From Roseivirga sp. (GTDB lineage: Bacteria > Bacteroidota > Bacteroidia > Cytophagales > Cyclobacteriaceae), in contig JAJCYM010000086.1 of assembly GCA_029262895.1 (NCBI GenBank), forward strand, positions 1 to 64,000: 64,000 nt of DNA. Reading direction: 5' to 3'. The translations under genes were made by a program, and so were the position numbers. Shown one piece after another: positions 35,505-43,872 of this stretch. The notes below the pieces were generated by a model that worked only from the letters and a program-made list of their open reading frames with translations, ran no database searches and was not told the DNA's origin. Each line of letters opens with the position of its first letter. Within the stretch, counting starts at the first letter, position 1.

Positions 35505-36080
35505 TTGAAAACAGGTCTCTTCTTCGGCTCATTTAACCCGATCCATATTGGTCATCTAGTGATTGCCGATGTTATGGCAGATCAAACCGATTTGGATGAA
35601 GTCTGGTTTGTTGTTTCTCCTCAGAATCCTTTCAAAAGTAGTAAGTCCTTACTTCACGAATTTGACCGTCTGAAAATGGTGGAATTGGCCATTGCCAGTA
35701 ACTATAAGTTCCGTGCTTCAGATATTGAGTTCTCTATGCCAAAGCCTAGTTATACTGTCGATACGTTAACTTATCTAACGGATAAGCATCCAGATAAGGA
35801 ATTTGTATTGATTATTGGTGAAGACAACCTGGTACATTTTCACAAATGGAAAAACTATCAGTCTATTTTGGATAATCATGGCCTTTACGTATACCCCAGG
35901 CCGCAGGTAAACAAGGATCAAATTCAGGTGAGTCATTCAAATATTCGCTATGTGGATTCACCAATGATGGATATTTCGGCCACTTTTATAAGAAGTGCAA
36001 TAAGCAATAATCACTCGGTGCAATACTTATTGCCTGAGGTTGTAGTGGACTACATCAGGGCCAAAAACTTTTATCATTAG
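35505..36080 (+). CDS. nadD: nicotinate-nucleotide adenylyltransferase
   Basis: A 191-residue enzyme making nicotinate adenine dinucleotide from NaMN and ATP in NAD synthesis. It has the GSFNPIHIGH nucleotidyltransferase signature (8-17), LIIGEDNLVHFHKWKN (substrate site) and ISATFIRSAI near the end. The start is TTG at 35505; the conserved GLFFGSFNP follows three residues later, so no longer N-terminus is needed. Confidence 0.95.
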   Translation: MKTGLFFGSFNPIHIGHLVIADVMADQTDLDEVWFVVSPQNPFKSSKSLLHEFDRLKMVELAIASNYKFRASDIEFSMPKPSYTVDTLTYLTDKHPDKEFVLIIGEDNLVHFHKWKNYQSILDNHGLYVYPRPQVNKDQIQVSHSNIRYVDSPMMDISATFIRSAISNNHSVQYLLPEVVVDYIRAKNFYH

Positions 36081-36249
36081 CATAAGTTTTACTTCGTTAA
36101 AATAATTGTTTTACAAATGGGTAAAATTAATTTTGAGACCAGTGCATACCTTTCACCGTTTATTACGTCTAATTATTGACTGTTAAAAATGGTTAAGGTA
36201 TACATGCCTTTGGCTTGTTAATTGTTACGAAAAGGAAAACTCAAACCAA

Positions 36250-38856
36250 ATGACCAGAATTTTCATCTCCACTATAATTTGCCTATTGAGCATTTCATTT
36301 GTCTCAGCACAGGGAATCAGGGGAACGATCAAAAGTGATGAAGGCGATATTTTGCCTTTCGCTTCAATTTATGTCAAGGAAGTCGGCACAGGCACCTCAT
36401 CTAATCTCGATGGCTTTTATGAATTGAGACTAAATCCCGGGAACTATGAGATCACTTTTCAGTACATGGGCTATGAAAGCCAGGTTAGGAAAATCAGTGT
36501 TGGCAATCGCTTCGAAACGATCAATATCGCGATGAAAACTCAGGTCATTTCATTGGCTACGGTAGTGGTTACGGGTAAAGCGGAAGACCCCTCATATACT
36601 ATCATGAGAAAGGCCATAGCTAAAGCGAATTACCACCTCTTACAATTTGACGAGTACTCAGCGGAGGTCTATATGAAAGGGACGGGGCAGATCACCAAAA
36701 TTCCCTGGTTTATAAGAAAGACCTTGGCCAAAGAGGGGGTAGATACCAGCGCGGTTTTCACCTCAGAGTCTGTGAGCGAAATTTCTTTTGAAAGGCCTAA
36801 TACTTTTAATGAAAGGGTCATTTCTGTGAGAACTTCAGGGGAGGGCAATGATAACGCCAACCCTAATTCATACATCAGTAGTAGCTTTTATCTACCGAAA
36901 GTGGATAATTCCATTTCGCCTTTGTCCCCACGTGCGTTTTCTTATTACAAGTTCAAGTATGAGGGAAGCTTCAGAGAACGTGGATATGAGATCAATAAAA
37001 TCACGGTAACACCAAGGTCTCGAGGAGACAATTTATTTGAAGGGGAGATTTACATCAGAGAGGATTTTTGGAATATCCACAGCCTTGATTTGACTACAAG
37101 TATTTTGGGCTTTGTACTACAGGTGAAACAAATTTTTGCCCCGATTGAAGGGGAGATATGGATGCCGGTTACGCAGCAATATAATTTCTCAGGCTCGATT
37201 CTTGGCTTTGCAGGGGAATACAAATACCTGGCTTCGGTCAGTGACTATACTGTTACGGAAAATGCGGACCTGGATGCTTCAGTGATTTTGGTGGATGAGA
37301 AAATTGAGCAAGCTCCGGAAGAAATTGCGGCCATAAAGAACAAGGATGTAGAAGGAGGGGTGAAAGAGGTTTTTGAAGATGATAAAAAGGTCTCCAGAAA
37401 ACAATTCAGAAAGCTGATGAAGCAGTATGAAAAACAAGAGCGTGAAGAACAGGACGAACCCGATTTATTGTCTGTGAGGACGTATAGGGTAGATTCCTTG
37501 GCTCATAGAAAGGATTCCATTTATTGGGCTGACATCAGGCCGGTGCCATTGACCAACAAAGAAGTGGTAGGATATGAAAAAGCTGATAGCACCTATGTGG
37601 TAGAAAAGGAGAAGGCCTTGGCCGATTCAAATCGCCTCGACAATGGCGATCGCTTTAAGTTCGGGCAACTGCTGACAGGAAGTTATTATAAGCTCGGTAA
37701 AAGGCTTCGATTTGACTATGATGGAGTGCTTAAAACAGTTCGATTTAATACCGTAGAGGGTTGGAACTTTGATGTTGGCGGGACATTTCTTTGGAGAAAC
37801 GATACTACTAGCCGATTGAGAATTACACCAAACATACGGTATGGATTCGCAAGTGATAAGTTATACGCCCGGGTTCATACGGTTTTTGGAATAGGAGAGA
37901 GGAACAAAAGAAATACCTTCAGAATTTCTGGTGGGCACTACATTGCACAGTATAATCCGGAAGCTTTAGATCCATTTGTCAATACCATCTACAGTTTGCT
38001 TTATGAGAAGAACTTCATGAAGCTATATCAGAAGGATTATGTAAGAATAAGTTGGGCCAGACGCTTTAACTATAAAGTTACAGTCAGCACAGGGGTAGAG
38101 TGGGCGAATAGAACTGAACTTTTCAATACTACTGGCTACAGTCTTTTCAATAAGGAGGACCGGGCCTTCAGGCCTAATCGTCCGGTGAATGATGAAGTGA
38201 GCACAGGCAATTTTTCGAATAATCGTGCGGTCATCGCCAACTTGAACCTGACACTTCGTCCTTGGGTGAAGTTCAGAAGTTATAATGGTAGAGTTTATCC
38301 GGTCCAGAATAACGCGCCTACTTTTAAAGTTGCCTATCGTAAGGCCATTAACAACCTATTTAATAGCCAGGTTAAATTTGATCACTTGGAGATCGGTTCT
38401 GAATTTGATTTCGATTTAGGGGTAAGGGCGAAAATTGACTTTGAGGTAGAAGCAGGTACTTTCTTTAACAAAGGAGGGATGCAGTTCCCCGACTTCAAGC
38501 ACTTTCAAGGAAATAGACTGGAATTTGCACCTCTGGATGTTACAGGTGGATACCGATTATTGGACTACTATCAGAATAGCACACAGCAAGAATACCTCTC
38601 TGTATTTTCCCATATCCAATTCAGGAAATTCCTGTTTACCCAACTGCCCATGCTAAGGTTTAGCGGTTTGAAAGAAAATATTTTTGTTAACTACTTAAGT
38701 ACGCCTACCTCTGGTAATTATACTGAAGTAGGTTATGGTATTGACAACATTTTCCGTGTGCTCCGCATTGAGTTCGTGCAGTCATTCAGAAATTGGAAGG
38801 CTTCAGAATTCGGAGTCAGAATTGGTGTAGCTGCTATCTTTGGAGATGATAATTAG
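36250..38856 (+). CDS. DUF5686 / carboxypeptidase-like regulatory domain outer-membrane protein
   Basis: An 868-residue exported protein. Signal peptide (1-20, ending VSAQ), a CarboxypepD_reg-like beta-sandwich (about 21-105, IRGTIKSDEGDILPFASIYV), then a DUF5686 region and a C-terminal region rich in alternating aromatic strands consistent with an outer-membrane beta-barrel (about 470-868). A charged low-complexity stretch (EDDKKVSRKQFRKLMKQYEK) interrupts near 375-400. Such proteins are common at the Bacteroidota surface; no substrate is known. A 169-bp AT-rich spacer precedes it. Confidence 0.9.
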   Translation: MTRIFISTIICLLSISFVSAQGIRGTIKSDEGDILPFASIYVKEVGTGTSSNLDGFYELRLNPGNYEITFQYMGYESQVRKISVGNRFETINIAMKTQVISLATVVVTGKAEDPSYTIMRKAIAKANYHLLQFDEYSAEVYMKGTGQITKIPWFIRKTLAKEGVDTSAVFTSESVSEISFERPNTFNERVISVRTSGEGNDNANPNSYISSSFYLPKVDNSISPLSPRAFSYYKFKYEGSFRERGYEINKITVTPRSRGDNLFEGEIYIREDFWNIHSLDLTTSILGFVLQVKQIFAPIEGEIWMPVTQQYNFSGSILGFAGEYKYLASVSDYTVTENADLDASVILVDEKIEQAPEEIAAIKNKDVEGGVKEVFEDDKKVSRKQFRKLMKQYEKQEREEQDEPDLLSVRTYRVDSLAHRKDSIYWADIRPVPLTNKEVVGYEKADSTYVVEKEKALADSNRLDNGDRFKFGQLLTGSYYKLGKRLRFDYDGVLKTVRFNTVEGWNFDVGGTFLWRNDTTSRLRITPNIRYGFASDKLYARVHTVFGIGERNKRNTFRISGGHYIAQYNPEALDPFVNTIYSLLYEKNFMKLYQKDYVRISWARRFNYKVTVSTGVEWANRTELFNTTGYSLFNKEDRAFRPNRPVNDEVSTGNFSNNRAVIANLNLTLRPWVKFRSYNGRVYPVQNNAPTFKVAYRKAINNLFNSQVKFDHLEIGSEFDFDLGVRAKIDFEVEAGTFFNKGGMQFPDFKHFQGNRLEFAPLDVTGGYRLLDYYQNSTQQEYLSVFSHIQFRKFLFTQLPMLRFSGLKENIFVNYLSTPTSGNYTEVGYGIDNIFRVLRIEFVQSFRNWKASEFGVRIGVAAIFGDDN

Positions 38857-38933
38857 TGAGAGTGCTAGGAGTATTCCATGATCTGCAGTCCAAAGAATAG
38901 AGTACTTTTCTGGGAGAGGCGTTTGAGGAATAT

Positions 38934-38968
38934 TAGACCATAGACCATAGACCATAGACCATGGACTA
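38934..38968. repeat. short heptanucleotide tandem repeat (TAGACCA)4-5
   Basis: Four perfect TAGACCA units (38934-38961) followed by one degenerate unit (TGGACTA), in the spacer after the DUF5686 gene. The unit resembles, on the other strand sense, the TTTAGAC heptamer array at 46923. Confidence 0.85.
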
Positions 38969-39097
38969 TTGACTCCTGAAGTTGACAAATTAATCCACTT
39001 GTACTGGCAACCAACCCTCCTATATTTTAAACTATTTGTTTAGTTGATTAATAACTATTAAATTAGTTCTTTAACTAATATTTTAAATCAACCAACA

Positions 39098-39757
39098 ATG
39101 GCTTACAATAAAGATCGATCCAAACAAGAGGTAAATGCAGGCTCAATGGCGGATATCGCCTTTTTGCTACTGATATTCTTCTTAGTTACTACGCAAATTG
39201 CTACGAATAAAGGGCTAACGATGGTATTGCCGCCCAAAAGGCAACCCGAAGATCCGATTATCAAATTACATGATCGGAACATTTTTAAGATTCAAATCAA
39301 TACTGAAGACAAAATATTGGTCGAAAATGAAATCTTGCAAGATTTGGATCAGATCGATGATATGGTATATGCCTTCGTTTTGAACTTTGGCCAGCCTGGA
39401 GCCCAAAAGAAGGGGGCATATAAAATGAGTGATCAGGAAACTTTCCAATCATTGCCTGCTGCTATGCAAGCTAAAGTTCGCACAAGCTATAGTGATATAA
39501 ACTCGTCAGATGGTCCGAGTGAAGCTGTTGTTTCGCTTAAGACAGACCGTGGCAGTAGCTATGAGATGTTTATCAAGGTATTCGATAAAATCAACGAAGC
39601 TTACTACACTATTTATGGAGAAAGGGTAGGTCTCACCGCGGAAGAATACCGTAAGCTAAACCGCAATGATCCACGGCAGCGCTTTCTATATGAGCAAGGT
39701 AAAAGAGGTATTAACAAAGGTATTTCATTGGCCGAGCCTACTAAGCAAGGGGGCTAG
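39098..39757 (+). CDS. ExbD/TolR family biopolymer transport protein
   Basis: A 219-residue protein with a short cytoplasmic tail, one span (about 18-35, DIAFLLLIFFLVTTQIA) that begins with the conserved proton-path Asp19, and a periplasmic domain (VLPPKRQPED on). ExbD works with the ExbB/TolQ channel to energise TonB. No ExbB or TonB gene is adjacent, and the protein is longer than E. coli ExbD (~141). The region before it (39050-39097) is very AT-rich. The gene faces the convergent TolB-like gene across a 21-bp hairpin. Confidence 0.9.
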   Translation: MAYNKDRSKQEVNAGSMADIAFLLLIFFLVTTQIATNKGLTMVLPPKRQPEDPIIKLHDRNIFKIQINTEDKILVENEILQDLDQIDDMVYAFVLNFGQPGAQKKGAYKMSDQETFQSLPAAMQAKVRTSYSDINSSDGPSEAVVSLKTDRGSSYEMFIKVFDKINEAYYTIYGERVGLTAEEYRKLNRNDPRQRFLYEQGKRGINKGISLAEPTKQGG

Positions 39758-39775
39758 TGTTATTCATTAACTATA

Positions 39776-39822
39776 AATCTTGACTGGTCTATCTGCTAAG
39801 GGCAGATAGACCAGTCAAGATT
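39776..39822. repeat. 21-bp perfect hairpin, core GTCTATCTGC (copy 1)
   Basis: AATCTTGACTGGTCTATCTG (39776-39795, one more C at 39796) pairs perfectly with the segment 39802-39822 around a TAAGG loop. It lies between two convergent genes and may act as a two-way terminator, although the T-rich stretch comes only about ten bases later. It shares the core GTCTATCTGC with the hairpins at 40876 and 41043. Confidence 0.9.
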
Positions 39823-39834
39823 CAGTGCTTCTTT

Positions 39835-40689
39835 TTACTTCAACAGCTTTCGAACCTTTCTGGTCTTATAGTCCATAATAAAGAGGTCCGATGAACTGCC
39901 ATCGGCCTTAGTAGTGGCAAAGACTATCTCAGCACCATCAGGTGAGAAGGAGGGTAGAAATACGTCCCTGTTGCCATCAGTGATGGCCTCCACCTGTCTG
40001 GTATCCAAATTCAACACATGAATGTCCACCCCGTTGTCAGAATATTGGGCATAGGCCAGCTTGTTTGAACTGAAGAATGGTGCAGGGGTCGTTTGATGGT
40101 GAGTTGATTTATAAAGGAGAATTACTTCAGACCCATCAGGTTTCATGCTATACAATTGATAGGTTCCGGAACGCTTGGACTGGAAGAAAATGAGCTTACC
40201 ATCTCTGGACCAGATAGGACGAAAATCGTTTGCTTCGTTCTGGGTCAGGTTTTTAATATCGGTACCATCCGACCTGCTGATATATACATCCCTTGGCCCA
40301 TCCCTTTTCGATTCGAACACTATCCACTTCCCATCAGGGGAAAGTCTTGCGCTACTTTCATTTTCAGGAGTATTTGTGATTTGTTTTATTTCTTTGGTTC
40401 CTAAGTTATAAGTGTAGATATCGTTATTGCCATTCCTTTTGGATGAGAATACAAGTCGATCTCCGGAAGCTGAGAAAGCTGGTCCAGCATCGCTGGCTTC
40501 GTGCGAAGTGATTTGCCGAAGGTTCGATCCATCTTTGTCAACTATATAGATGTCATAATTGCCTTTTAAATTAGAATAAAATGCTATTCTGCCATCAGGA
40601 GACCAAACGGGATCGTAGTAAAATATCTTATCCTGAGCAGCAAGTTGACCCCATAGAAAGAGAAGAAAACCTAGTGTTAAAAACCGCAT
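39835..40689 (-). CDS. TolB-like beta-propeller (PD40) exported protein
   Basis: A 284-residue protein with a signal peptide (MRFLTLGFLLFLWGQLAAQ). The rest is WD40-like/PD40 repeats, each with a PxWSPDG-type strand pair: DPVWSPDGRIAFYSN, GPAFSASGDRLVFSSK, SARLSPDGKWIVFESK, RPIWSRDGKLIFFQSK and LPSFSPDGAEIVFATT. This fits a single six-bladed propeller, periplasmic or lipid-free. It lacks the TolB N-terminal domain, so it is TolB-like only. Function unknown. Confidence 0.87.
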   Translation of the reverse strand: MRFLTLGFLLFLWGQLAAQDKIFYYDPVWSPDGRIAFYSNLKGNYDIYIVDKDGSNLRQITSHEASDAGPAFSASGDRLVFSSKRNGNNDIYTYNLGTKEIKQITNTPENESSARLSPDGKWIVFESKRDGPRDVYISRSDGTDIKNLTQNEANDFRPIWSRDGKLIFFQSKRSGTYQLYSMKPDGSEVILLYKSTHHQTTPAPFFSSNKLAYAQYSDNGVDIHVLNLDTRQVEAITDGNRDVFLPSFSPDGAEIVFATTKADGSSSDLFIMDYKTRKVRKLLK

Positions 40690-40875
40690 TTGCTCAATTT
40701 AAACTTCTTTAATTAGATTATCCATTCAAGTTGAACTGATATGTTGAACTGGACAAAAAGTGATGATCCGGAAGTTGCAAGCGAGCTTGAAGGTATTGGA
40801 TGACAACAAAACGCGAGTTGCATGTGCTTTTTTCACAAATCTGATGGTAGCCTGAACAGAGGTCTCTACTATAGA

Positions 40876-40922
40876 AAACCTATCAGGTCTATTTGCACCC
40901 TGCAGATAGACCTGATAGGTTT
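40876..40922. repeat. hairpin, core GTCTATTTGC (copy 2)
   Basis: AAACCTATCAGGTCTAT (40876-40892) pairs with ATAGACCTGATAGGTTT (about 40906-40922). The inner part is T-TGC / GCA-G with one mismatch. Outer stem differs from copies 1 and 3 but is itself fully paired. It lies upstream of the TolB-like gene. Confidence 0.88.
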
Positions 40923-41042
40923 ATAATGCTGTTCCAGTGTGGTTCTAGTGTCTGGCGAAGGCGATCGTTTATAAAGCTTCAACCAATCCAAAGCCTCAGC
41001 GAGACGCTAAGATTAGAAGGAGTTTCTGCAGCTCTCGAGACG

Positions 41043-41089
41043 AAATCAGCCATGTCTATCTGCATATTGCAGATAGACATGGCTGATTT
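41043..41089. repeat. 22-bp perfect hairpin, core GTCTATCTGC (copy 3)
   Basis: AAATCAGCCATGTCTATCTG (41043-41062, plus CA) pairs perfectly with 41068-41089 around a three-base loop. It ends in TTTTA and is 39 bp past the stop of the minus-strand homoserine dehydrogenase gene, so it may terminate that operon. The remainder of the 438-bp spacer (40690-41127) shows no gene. Confidence 0.88.
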
Positions 41090-41127
41090 TAACGGCTGGT
41101 TTTAAAACTGTTCTCAAAACTATTTTG

Positions 41128-42318
41128 TCAGAGATTGAAGCCAAAAGCGATGATGGAAATACTATCCTTTTTCCAAAAATCAATCTTCTTTAAATGTTCA
41201 TTTTTAATATCCCCAATAACATAAGCCCTTTTGCCATTCGAGTACTGCTCATGTACTTTGGAGAAAATCAAAAGGTCTATTTTTTCATCTTTATCAAAAC
41301 CGATATAATAGGTGCCAAAGGATAAATTGTCTGTTTTGGAAGCCGTACTTGTGCCCTTTCTAAACTCGTATTTATAATTATAGCGCAGGGCTGAGATATC
41401 GCTTAACACTGCAGAAGCTGTAGGGAATCTCCCAGCACCTTTACCATATAAAAATTGTTCATCCGCCAGGGAGCTACCTACCAAAACGCCATTGTATTCA
41501 TTGTCTACCTGGCTTAAGGTGCTTTCCGCTTTTACAAATGTGGGGAAGACCGCATGGTGCTGTTCATTAGCGCCATTCTTGGTGGTGGTAGCATTGGCTA
41601 ATAACTTAATTTTTAGCCCTTTTTCTTTTGCAAACTGGAAGTCTGCGGCAGAAAGGGCCGTAATGCCTTTGCTCAAAATCTGTTTGTGGTCGACAAACTT
41701 CCCAAAGGCATGCAGGGCAATAATGCTGAGCTTATGTACAGCATCGGTACCATTTACATCTAGTGTAGGATCACTTTCCGCAAAGCCACTTGATTGGGCT
41801 TCTTTTAAGGCTTCTGCATAACTCTTTTGCCCTGAGGCCATCTTCGTCAGTATATAATTGGTAGAGCCATTGACAATTCCACTCACCTGGCTGAGCATAT
41901 CATTGTCGAAATACTCTTCCAGGTTCCTGATGATAGGGATACTACCACATACAGCAGCCTCGTACAGCAAAGAGACCTTATGTTGTGCCTGCAATCTGAT
42001 AAGTTTCGAATGATTTTCTGCAATCATCTTCTTGTTGGCGCTTACCACAGACTTACCTGATTGAAGCGCCTTCTTTACCAATTGGAAAGCAACCGTGGCA
42101 TCATTAATTAACTCCACCACTACATTGATTTCTGGATCGTTTAAGATTTCTGAAGCATCATCTGTAAAGAACGCTGCTGGACCATTTCTTCTTTTGGAGA
42201 TGTCTTTGATACAGATTTTCTTGATTTGGCAATTTAGCCCTGGTTTGTCCTGAAGCACTTGGTAGATGCCTTCACCCACCACTCCAAAACCGAATAGGCC
42301 TATCGTTAGATTTTTCAT
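41128..42318 (-). CDS. homoserine dehydrogenase
   Basis: A 396-residue NAD(P)-dependent enzyme converting aspartate semialdehyde to homoserine. It has the N-terminal Rossmann motif GLFGFGVVGEGIYQVL (about 7-22), VSANKKMIAE, and the catalytic-domain signature ILTKMASGQKSYAEALKEAQ with GFAESDPTLDVNGTDA. It has no aspartokinase fusion and no clear ACT domain. Its start overlaps the upstream PLP-enzyme stop by four bases (ATGA), so the two form one operon controlled by the SAM riboswitch. Confidence 0.93.
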   Translation of the reverse strand: MKNLTIGLFGFGVVGEGIYQVLQDKPGLNCQIKKICIKDISKRRNGPAAFFTDDASEILNDPEINVVVELINDATVAFQLVKKALQSGKSVVSANKKMIAENHSKLIRLQAQHKVSLLYEAAVCGSIPIIRNLEEYFDNDMLSQVSGIVNGSTNYILTKMASGQKSYAEALKEAQSSGFAESDPTLDVNGTDAVHKLSIIALHAFGKFVDHKQILSKGITALSAADFQFAKEKGLKIKLLANATTTKNGANEQHHAVFPTFVKAESTLSQVDNEYNGVLVGSSLADEQFLYGKGAGRFPTASAVLSDISALRYNYKYEFRKGTSTASKTDNLSFGTYYIGFDKDEKIDLLIFSKVHEQYSNGKRAYVIGDIKNEHLKKIDFWKKDSISIIAFGFNL

Positions 42319-43487
42319 ACGGCTACAACAGGTTTTGATTTCTTCAATGCTCTGAAGGCGTTTTCCAAATCAGCGATTAGGTGTTCGGCATCTTCTATAC
42401 CACAGGAAAGACGAATAAGTGAATCCTGAACTCCTGAAGAAAGTCTCTTTTCTCTGGGCACCGAAGCGTGTGTCATTTGAGCTGGATGACAAAGCAGGCT
42501 TTTGACACCGCCAAGACTTTCAGCAAGCTTGAAATACTTGGTATTGGTTACAAAGCTTACGGCTGCATCCTGTGTGTCATCAATGAGACTAAATGATATA
42601 ATGCCACCATAAACCCCATTTTGCTGCTTTTTAGCCACTTTATGGTTTTTATGTGATGGCAATCCTGGATAATAGAGTTGATCCACCTCCGGTCTGTGAC
42701 TAAGATATTGAGCCACCTTTAGGGCAGTAGCACTCTGCTTTTCCACCCTAAGGCCAAGCGTTTCAATTCCCCTGATAGTTAAAAAACAATCCCATGGTCC
42801 AAGGATACCACCGGAGGCATTTTGAATAAATTTAATACGCTCAGAGAGTTCCTCGGTTTTGGTGACCACCAAGCCGGCAACTAGATCAGAGTGGCCTGCC
42901 AAATATTTGGTGCCGCTGTGAATCACAATATCAGCACCAAGCTCAAGCGGTTTTTGTAAGACAGGACTAGCAAAGGTATTGTCTACCACAAGTAGGGCAT
43001 TGAAGCACTTGGTGATATTGGCAATCTTACGGATATCTGAGACTTTCAGTGTTGGATTGGTTGGAGATTCTATCCAGACCAATCTGGTTTTGTCATTGAT
43101 ATATTCTAGAATATTCTCTGCATCTGTGGTATCCACATAATGGATTTTGATACCCAATTTCTCATAAACATGAGTGAAGAGTCTGTATGCACCACCGTAA
43201 ATATCATCTACGGCTACGATTTCATCTCCGGCTGAAAGTAGCTTGATCACTGAGTCGATGGCTGCCAGGCCAGTAGCAAAGGCAAAGCCGGAATGCCCAT
43301 TTTCAAGTTTGGCCATTAAATCTTCCAACACTTTACGTGTGGGATTATTTGACCGGGCATAATCGAAGCCCTTGTTGACACCAGGCGCCTCCTGAACAAA
43401 GGTGGAGGTTTGATAAACTGGAACAGAGATAGAACCGGTAAGTGGATCTACTGGAATCGAATGAAGAATTTCTGTTGTACTGCACAT
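42315..43487 (-). CDS. cystathionine gamma-synthase/lyase family PLP enzyme
   Basis: A Cys/Met-metabolism PLP enzyme of 390 residues from ATG 43487 (MCSTTEILHS). An in-frame ATG at 43547 lies inside the riboswitch terminator and is rejected. The PLP lysine is Lys194 in SGTKYLAGHSD; other motifs are DYARSNNPTR, ATGLAAIDSV, VDNTFASPVLQKP and SLGGVKSLLCHPAQMTHA. The family includes cystathionine gamma-synthase (MetB), gamma-lyase and O-acyl-homoserine sulfhydrylase; SAM-riboswitch control and pairing with homoserine dehydrogenase favour a methionine-synthesis role. Confidence 0.92.
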   Translation of the reverse strand: MCSTTEILHSIPVDPLTGSISVPVYQTSTFVQEAPGVNKGFDYARSNNPTRKVLEDLMAKLENGHSGFAFATGLAAIDSVIKLLSAGDEIVAVDDIYGGAYRLFTHVYEKLGIKIHYVDTTDAENILEYINDKTRLVWIESPTNPTLKVSDIRKIANITKCFNALLVVDNTFASPVLQKPLELGADIVIHSGTKYLAGHSDLVAGLVVTKTEELSERIKFIQNASGGILGPWDCFLTIRGIETLGLRVEKQSATALKVAQYLSHRPEVDQLYYPGLPSHKNHKVAKKQQNGVYGGIISFSLIDDTQDAAVSFVTNTKYFKLAESLGGVKSLLCHPAQMTHASVPREKRLSSGVQDSLIRLSCGIEDAEHLIADLENAFRALKKSKPVVAV

Positions 43488-43547
43488 GTTGATAGTTTTT
43501 AAAATGTTATTGTTAAATCCTATCAAGAGCAGCATCGGATGGAGCAT

Positions 43548-43580
43548 AAAAAAAGCTCCTCCGATAAATCAGAGGAGCTT
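43548..43580 (-). terminator. intrinsic terminator of the SAM riboswitch expression platform
   Basis: On the minus strand AAGCTCCTCTGA, a short loop and TCGGAGGAGCTT form a strong stem followed directly by a run of T, 60 bp before the PLP-enzyme ATG. Placed after the SAM-I aptamer, it is the switch for premature termination when S-adenosylmethionine is bound. Confidence 0.93.
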
Positions 43581-43612
43581 ATATATGTTTTTTATCTAAA
43601 GCTATTTCTGGA

Positions 43613-43712
43613 CTTATCTGTCCCACATTGTGGGCTGGACGTAGCACCTTCCGACAATTGTCGGGGTTGCTAAAGCTTCAACGGGCCATTACCCTCAGCT
43701 TTTCTTGATAAG
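43613..43712 (-). promoter_or_regulatory. SAM-I (S-box) riboswitch aptamer
   Basis: Read on the minus strand from 43712: CTTATCAAGA, then GAGGGTAATGGCCCGTTGAA, then GCAACC followed by a hairpin with the GACAATTGTC palindrome, AAGGTGCTA, a further hairpin (CCCACAATGTGGG), and closing GATAAG that pairs with the opening CTTATC (P1). These are the conserved S-box elements in order. It controls the downstream PLP enzyme / homoserine dehydrogenase operon through the terminator at 43548-43580. Confidence 0.95.
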
Positions 43713-43872
43713 AAAATGTTAAAGAACGTATTGAGCGCAAATGTAACGATGAGAATTTCTATTCTCCAAAACTTATTTCAAAAATCTTTTCAATTGAAAC
43801 AAAATTGTCAAATACACGCTTTTACAAGCAGCACATTATTAGTAGCTTCGTTCGAAAATTTGATTGATAGAG

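Noticed and set aside
36175-36205. TTGACT-N17-TATACA, an E. coli-like sigma-70 promoter, before the DUF5686 gene
   Set aside because: Bacteroidota use a different consensus, and such a match occurs by chance in AT-rich spacers; not supported without start mapping.
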